Source of the DNA: Thermodesulfobacteriota bacterium
GTDB lineage: Bacteria; Desulfobacterota; BSN033; UBA1163
Reading direction: 5' to 3'
DNA: 8,474 bases
NCBI GenBank assembly: GCA_030024065.1
Contig: JASEIE010000175.1
Location: 1-8,474 of the forward strand
Numbering within the stretch: position 1 is the stretch's first letter; each line of letters starts with the position of its first letter. The notes beneath the pieces are model-generated. The model worked only from the letters and a program-made list of their open reading frames with translations. It did not search any database and was not told where the DNA came from. Shown here piece by piece: positions 5,156-8,474 of the stretch. The position numbers and the translations under genes were made by a program.

Positions 5156-6163
5156 ATGAAAAAGCTCAATGCCATCACAGATGTTCCGGGGATTAAGGTT
5201 GGTCATTCCAGTGATTTTAAAGCATTGACCGGTTGTACGGTTATTCTCTGCGAAGAGGGAGCGATTGGAGGTGTCGATATCCGTGGCACAGCAACCGGAA
5301 CCAGACAGATCGATGCCCTCACCTACCTCCACCTGGTCGAAAAAATTCATGCCATTCTCTTTACCGGCGGAAGCGCCTTCGGTCTGGATGCCGCAGGAGG
5401 GGTGATGACCTTTCTGGAGGAAAGGGGAAAGGGATTCGATGTGGTCAAGACGAAGATCCCCATTGTGCCTACGGCTGTTATTTTCGATTTTGGCATTGGT
5501 GACTTTCACGTGAGGCCGGATCATAAAATGGGATATGAAGCTTGCTTCAATGCCTCAAAAAAGGTGGAAGAAGGAAGTGTGGGGGTTGGGACAGGAGCAA
5601 CAGTGGGAAAACTTTTTGGAATTGAACGAGCAATGAAGGGCGGAGTCGGCACCTCCAGTATCCGGGGACCAGAGGGAATCGTTGTCGGAGCTCTGGTCGT
5701 GGTCAATGCCTTTGGTGATGTGTGCGATCCCGAATCAAATCAAATTTTAGCAGGGGCAAGAAAATCGAAAAATAGTTTTCAATTAGCAAATTCATCTGGG
5801 TGGATCAAGAAAGGCGTGACGCGAAAACAGTTCGGAGCGCTCACCCCTTCTGACCCCTCCGCTTTCAATACAACCCTTGGGGTCATTGCAACCAATGCCA
5901 ACCTTTCGACAAAGGAGGTCCATCAGATCGCCCGGATCGCCCAATCGGGTCTGGCCAAAGTGATCTCACCCATTCATACCACCTTCGATGGAGATATGGT
6001 CTTTGCCCTCTCGATGGGCAAGAAAAAAGCCGATGTGAATACAATCGGACTTCTTGGAGAGACGGCCTTAATCGAATCGGTCAAAAGAGCGGCCATCCAA
6101 GCAGATGGATTCGGAGTGATCCCTGCTTATAGGGACATCATAACTTTGAAAAGAAAATTGTGA
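5156..6163 (+). CDS. P1-family (S58, DmpA/NylC-like) self-processing peptidase/amidase
   Basis: Predicted 335-residue Ntn-hydrolase-fold enzyme of the P1 (peptidase S58) family, which includes the aminopeptidase DmpA and the nylon-oligomer hydrolase NylC. Members are made as one chain that cleaves itself before a Thr or Ser, which then becomes the nucleophile. Diagnostic blocks are ITDVPGIKVGH (7-17), RGTATGTR (43-50), ILFTGGSAFGLDAAGGV (67-83), GSVGVGTGATVGK (140-152) and FNTTLGVIATNA (237-248). By analogy with NylC, cleavage should fall between N238 and T239, giving chains of about 238 and 97 residues. HTTFDGDMVFALS (274-286) is also typical. No signal peptide is seen. An in-frame stop at 5141 rules out a start upstream of 5144, so the ATG at 5156 is the start. 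The substrate is unknown. It is not clearly in an operon with its neighbours. Confidence 0.93.
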   Translation: MKKLNAITDVPGIKVGHSSDFKALTGCTVILCEEGAIGGVDIRGTATGTRQIDALTYLHLVEKIHAILFTGGSAFGLDAAGGVMTFLEERGKGFDVVKTKIPIVPTAVIFDFGIGDFHVRPDHKMGYEACFNASKKVEEGSVGVGTGATVGKLFGIERAMKGGVGTSSIRGPEGIVVGALVVVNAFGDVCDPESNQILAGARKSKNSFQLANSSGWIKKGVTRKQFGALTPSDPSAFNTTLGVIATNANLSTKEVHQIARIAQSGLAKVISPIHTTFDGDMVFALSMGKKKADVNTIGLLGETALIESVKRAAIQADGFGVIPAYRDIITLKRKL

Positions 6164-6221
6164 CAAATTGCTAAATTTTGGGCAAAGTGGTACCTTTTAA
6201 TATAGAAAAGTGAGGGATGAT

Positions 6222-6416
6222 ATGGGTAAAAAAGAATTATTGATAAAGGAGATTGATCAGGTTTCAGAACCTTTCCTTGATGAGGTGTTGGACTTTGTTC
6301 AATTTCTAAAGGCAAGAATAATTAAAGAAAAGCTATATACTGCTATTGCAAGCGAATCCTCTTTAAAAAAAGATTGGCTAAAACCTGAGGAGGATGAGAC
6401 TTGGCAAAATTTGTGA
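6222..6416 (+). CDS. DUF2281-type antitoxin, partner missing
   Basis: Predicted 64-residue acidic, mostly helical protein: KELLIKEIDQVSEPFLDEVL, then DFVQFLKAR (24-32), and the tail SLKKDWLKPEEDETWQNL (47-64). This arrangement matches small DUF2281-family proteins that commonly act as antitoxins and are usually followed at once by a PemK/MazF or PIN-type toxin whose start overlaps the antitoxin stop. The ATG at 6222 is chosen over the GTG at 6210 because GAGGG lies 5 nt upstream. No toxin gene follows, only a six-codon open frame overlapping the end. The local DNA is more AT-rich than the flanking enzyme genes, as expected of acquired TA modules. Family assignment is from motif memory; absence of a toxin is directly visible. 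Confidence 0.8.
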   Translation: MGKKELLIKEIDQVSEPFLDEVLDFVQFLKARIIKEKLYTAIASESSLKKDWLKPEEDETWQNL

Positions 6417-6421
6417 TTTGA
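6401..6421 (+). pseudogene. possible 5' stub of the lost toxin gene
   Basis: In the +1 frame relative to the antitoxin, TTG GCA AAA TTT GTG ATT (MAKFVI) ends at TGA (6419-6421). The start overlaps the last codons of the antitoxin, as the toxin start does in intact modules, and the hexapeptide resembles the beginning of several MazF/PemK and PIN toxins. The following 56 bp to the HicB start show no further toxin similarity. The stub is short enough to be coincidence. Confidence 0.35.
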
Positions 6422-6477
6422 CTTATGCAAAATGAAGTCCTACCTTTATTGCATGTGCCAAAAAGGAGGCCGATTTT

Positions 6478-6696
6478 ATGAAACAATATAAGATTATTGT
6501 AGAAAAACATCCTGATGGGTATGTGGCTTATCCATTAGGGCTAAAAGGCGTTGTCGTCGGACAAGGAGATACATATGAAGATGCTTTTTCGGATGTAAAA
6601 TCTGCAATCCGTTTTCATATTGAAACATTTGGAGAAAATGTCCTCGAGGTTGAACCCCCTATTTTAGAGGCATTTGTTGCAGAAGCTGGAGTTTAG
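6478..6696 (+). CDS. HicB-family antitoxin
   Basis: Predicted 72-residue protein with the single partial-RNase-H-like HicB fold: YKIIVEKHPDGYVAYPLGL (4-22), GVVVGQGDTYEDAFSDVKSAI (24-44), then FHIETFG (46-52) and EPPILEAFVAEAGV (59-72). It has no separate DNA-binding domain, as in other short HicBs. HicB neutralises HicA, a small double-stranded-RNA-binding ribonuclease that inhibits translation. AGGAGG lies 8 nt upstream of the ATG. A degraded hicA tail follows directly. The antitoxin reading frame is intact and free of disruptions even though its toxin is lost. Confidence 0.88.
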   Translation: MKQYKIIVEKHPDGYVAYPLGLKGVVVGQGDTYEDAFSDVKSAIRFHIETFGENVLEVEPPILEAFVAEAGV

Positions 6697-6786
6697 GTAT
6701 TGATAAAATCCTCAACGCTCAGAACGATCTGTACCCAGGCAGGTATCTCAAGAGACGATTTTCTTAATGCTTATGAAAAAACTTAA
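6697..6786 (+). pseudogene. truncated hicA (C-terminal tail only)
   Basis: Directly after the hicB stop, in the same frame, the sequence encodes IKSSTLRTICTQAGIS, then RDDFLNAYEKT and a stop. This is the C-terminal end of HicA, usually K-G-T-L-R-x-I-x-x-Q-A-G-I-S-x-E-x-F. The first 45-55 residues, including the dsRBD-like beta-sheet and the catalytic histidine (G-S-H motif), are absent. The deletion apparently removed everything between the end of hicB and hicA codon ~50. A TTG at 6700 could start a 28-residue peptide but there is no good ribosome site. It cannot be an active toxin. No gene is seen from 6787 to 6834. Confidence 0.82.
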
Positions 6787-6834
6787 AGGCTCCATGCAGA
6801 TAACCCAAACGAATAGCTCTCAACCCTTATTGAA

Positions 6835-7425
6835 GTGGATATTTTAAACCTATTAAAATCCCGAAGGTCTATCCGGGTCTATCAGGATAAACCCATTCCA
6901 CAAGATCTTCTTGCCCAGATTTTGGAGGCAGGAAGATGGGCACCCACCGGCGCAAACCTCCAGCCCTGGCACTTCATCGTGGTCACAGATCCCGAAACAA
7001 GAAAACAGATCGGGGAGATGGCCCGATTCTTCTTCATCAAATTCTCCCATGTCGAAAAAGCCCCTGTCCTCCTTGCCCTTGGCTTCGATACCCGAAAGGG
7101 AAAGTATGGAAGATATGATGCCACCCTGGCCGGAGGCAATATGATGACCATGGCCACCAGTCTCGGTCTCGGAACGTGCTGGATCGGCGCCTTTGATGAA
7201 CCGAAGGTGAAAGAGATTCTCAGCATTCCGAAACCTATCGAAGTGATCGCTCTCATCACATTAGGGTATCCCGAAGAGAAGGCAGAAGTCCCTTCCAGAG
7301 TGGAACTGGAGAAGATCGTTCACTGGGAATCCTGGTCCAATGTGAAGAGGAAAAGGATCGGAGACGTGGTTATTCGGTCAGGTCCCCTTTCTTTGATTAG
7401 AAAGTTTTTGAGAAGGCAAAAATAG
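6835..7425 (+). CDS. nitroreductase-family flavoprotein (second)
   Basis: Predicted 196-residue FMN-dependent nitroreductase-fold protein. Marks are SRRSIRVYQ (9-17), APTGANLQPWHFIVV (36-50, flavin region), GLGTCWIGAFDEPKVKEIL (111-129) and LGYPEEK (143-149). A basic C-terminal tail (RKFLRRQK) extends beyond the fold. The start is GTG at 6835: an in-frame TAG at 6814 closes the frame upstream, and no ATG, GTG or TTG lies in between in frame. No clear Shine-Dalgarno is visible. It resembles the nitroreductase at 130-672 in the same motif positions but is clearly a different subfamily. Substrate unknown. A repeat cluster lies between it and the Sir2 gene. Confidence 0.92.
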   Translation: MDILNLLKSRRSIRVYQDKPIPQDLLAQILEAGRWAPTGANLQPWHFIVVTDPETRKQIGEMARFFFIKFSHVEKAPVLLALGFDTRKGKYGRYDATLAGGNMMTMATSLGLGTCWIGAFDEPKVKEILSIPKPIEVIALITLGYPEEKAEVPSRVELEKIVHWESWSNVKRKRIGDVVIRSGPLSLIRKFLRRQK

Positions 7426-7546
7426 TTCGGAGTAATAAGTTCGGCCTGCCTTCGCCGAAGCGGCTTCGCACAGGCAGGTGTTCGGAGTGTTTCGATTTGA
7501 AACTCCGAACTCCGAACTCTGAACTCCGATCTCCGAACTTTCGACC
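7425..7546. repeat. period-7 repeats with nested CCTGCCT palindrome, third copy
   Basis: AGTTCGGAGT and AAGTTCGG precede a 34-bp palindrome (7445-7478) with the same 7-bp arms CCTGCCT / AGGCAGG as the copies at 4884 and 5055. Its inside is longer and itself folds (CGAAG-CGG-CTTCG). TGTTCGGAGTGTTTC (7479-7493) can pair with GAAACTCCGAAC (7499-7510). Five heptamers AACTCCG, AACTCCG, AACTCTG, AACTCCG, ATCTCCG follow (7501-7535). The cluster ends 14 bp before the Sir2 start codon and fills the space between the two genes. Confidence 0.85.
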
Positions 7547-7560
7547 GAAGGGAGAAACAG

Positions 7561-8310
7561 ATGGATCACCAACTCATCCAGAGAGCCGCTCAAGACATTC
7601 TCCAATCGAAAAAAACAATCGCTTTTACCGGCGCTGGCATCTCCGTGGAAAGCGGAATCCCTGACTTCAGAAGCGCTGAGGGCCTCTGGCAGAAATATGA
7701 TCCCGAAGAGTACGCCCATATCCATGCCTTCAATTCGAATCCGGATAAGGTCTGGATGATGCTCAAAGATATGTTCTCCCTCATCATGACGGCGAAACCC
7801 AACCCTGCCCATGCTGGATTGGCTGAGTTAGAACAGGTGGGGTTACTCTCCTCGGTCATCACACAGAATGTGGATGGGCTCCATCAGGCAGCAGGAAGCC
7901 GGAATGTGATCGAATTCCATGGAAGTCACAGGACCCTCTCCTGCCTGAAATGCTCCACGACCATCGATGGCACCTCCCTCAAAATGGAGGATCTCCCACC
8001 CCGCTGTCCCCGTTGCTCCTCCCTTCTGAAGCCCGATGTTGTCTTTTTCGGCGAACCCATCCCCTGGGAGGCCCAGGTCATGTCATTTAAAGAGTCCAAA
8101 TCCTGCAGTGCAGTTCTGGTCATCGGAACCTCTGCGATCGTCTACCCGGCTGCATCCATTCCCATCATGGCAAAAGAGAGGGGAGCCACGATTATCGAAA
8201 TCAATACGGAGCCCACCCCTCTGACAGGCCAGATATCAGACTATCTGATCTCTGGCTCTGCCGGAAAGATCATCCCTGCCATCGTTGAAGAGGTGAGGCG
8301 ACGGAAGTGA
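7561..8310 (+). CDS. Sir2-family NAD-dependent protein deacylase
   Basis: Predicted 249-residue sirtuin that removes acyl groups from lysines, consuming NAD+ and releasing nicotinamide and O-acyl-ADP-ribose. All core motifs are present: FTGAGISVESGIPDFRS (22-38, NAD site), TQNVDGLHQAAGS (101-113), catalytic H120 in EFHGS, zinc ligands C128-x2-C131 and C149-x2-C152, PDVVFFGE (158-165), VIGTSAIVYPAA (187-198) and EINTEP (213-218). The region after PDFRS reads LWQKYDPEEYAHIHAF, without the Tyr/Arg pair of SIRT5-like desuccinylases, so ordinary deacetylation is more likely (inference). AAGGGAG lies a few bases before the ATG. No acyl-CoA synthetase or acetyltransferase partner is adjacent. Length and motif order are normal for a bacterial CobB/SrtN-type enzyme. 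Confidence 0.96.
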   Translation: MDHQLIQRAAQDILQSKKTIAFTGAGISVESGIPDFRSAEGLWQKYDPEEYAHIHAFNSNPDKVWMMLKDMFSLIMTAKPNPAHAGLAELEQVGLLSSVITQNVDGLHQAAGSRNVIEFHGSHRTLSCLKCSTTIDGTSLKMEDLPPRCPRCSSLLKPDVVFFGEPIPWEAQVMSFKESKSCSAVLVIGTSAIVYPAASIPIMAKERGATIIEINTEPTPLTGQISDYLISGSAGKIIPAIVEEVRRRK

Positions 8311-8322
8311 AGTAACCCCTCG

Positions 8323-8420
8323 GAAGGTGTGAAAAAATTGGAAAATGCCTCTTTCTGATATTAAATTCCTCAATGATTTCAAGGGGTCTATTTTTGAATT
8401 CTTAATTTTTTCACACCTTC
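8323..8420. repeat. 98-bp element with perfect 17-bp terminal inverted repeats
   Basis: GAAGGTGTGAAAAAATT (8323-8339) is repeated as its exact reverse complement at 8404-8420, enclosing 64 bp of AT-rich sequence without a coding frame. No clear target duplication flanks it. It lies 12 bp after the Sir2 stop. It may be a non-autonomous mobile element, or its arms may form a terminator-like stem for either strand, since each ends in A/T runs. The last bases, 8421-8474, show nothing I can identify; a 17-codon open frame on the minus strand ends at 8421 but has no recognisable similarity. Confidence 0.75.
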
Positions 8421-8474
8421 TCAGTTAAAGAGATAGAAAAGGGTCGGGAGGTTCTTCTGGAAAAACCTTGAAGC

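Noticed and set aside
5114..5524. 136-residue minus-strand open frame opposite the P1-family peptidase start
   Set aside because: It is antisense to a well-supported enzyme gene and has no recognisable motifs.
6418..6446. Promoter TTGACT-17-TACCTT for hicB
   Set aside because: The -10 matches only three of six consensus bases, so the evidence is too weak to annotate.

Overview
The window looks like chromosomal DNA from an anaerobic bacterium. The main evidence is a tungsten/molybdenum aldehyde:ferredoxin oxidoreductase (AOR) locus. The four-helix-bundle (23S IVS-type) remnant, the DUF2281/HicB antitoxins and several kinds of small palindromic repeat fit uncultured Desulfobacterota- or Nitrospirota-like genomes. 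The taxon is a weak inference, because no rRNA or other phylogenetic marker is present.

Left part, 1-4800, all genes on the minus strand. A nitroreductase-family flavoprotein (130-672) has its own extended -10 promoter. A long imperfect palindrome (731-927) separates it from an AOR operon that is read right to left. That operon runs: promoter (4769-4797), a leader of about 88 nt carrying a perfect inverted repeat, the AOR (2911-4674), a strong intrinsic terminator or attenuator (2862-2899), a radical SAM/SPASM protein with an AbrB-like N-terminus (1667-2854), a MoaD-type sulfur carrier (1316-1659), and a second, unusual MoaD/ThiS-like protein (940-1314). The MoaD gene is split by a 100-bp palindromic insertion flanked by a TTCA duplication. 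Removing 104 bp restores a 79-residue MoaD ending in Gly-Gly. The genes plausibly encode a tungstopterin enzyme and its dedicated maturation and sulfur-carrier proteins.

Middle, 4800-5155. This divergent intergenic region holds a decayed fragment of a four-helix-bundle (23S rRNA IVS-type) protein gene. It is bounded on both sides by period-7 repeats, each broken by the same 21-bp palindrome in opposite orientations.

Right part, plus strand. A P1-family (S58/DmpA-NylC-like) self-processing peptidase (5156-6163) is probably expressed from a nearly leaderless mRNA. Two eroded toxin-antitoxin modules follow. A DUF2281-type antitoxin (6222-6416) retains at most six codons of an overlapping toxin frame. 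A HicB-type antitoxin (6478-6696) is followed only by the C-terminal tail of HicA. After these come a second nitroreductase (6835-7425), a third heptamer-plus-palindrome repeat cluster (7425-7546), a Sir2 NAD-dependent deacylase (7561-8310), and a 98-bp element with 17-bp inverted repeats (8323-8420).

The most interesting points are the mobile-element split in the MoaD gene of the AOR operon, the AbrB-like/radical SAM fusion beside the AOR, the two orphaned antitoxins, and the heptamer-palindrome repeat family that encloses the four-helix-bundle remnant.
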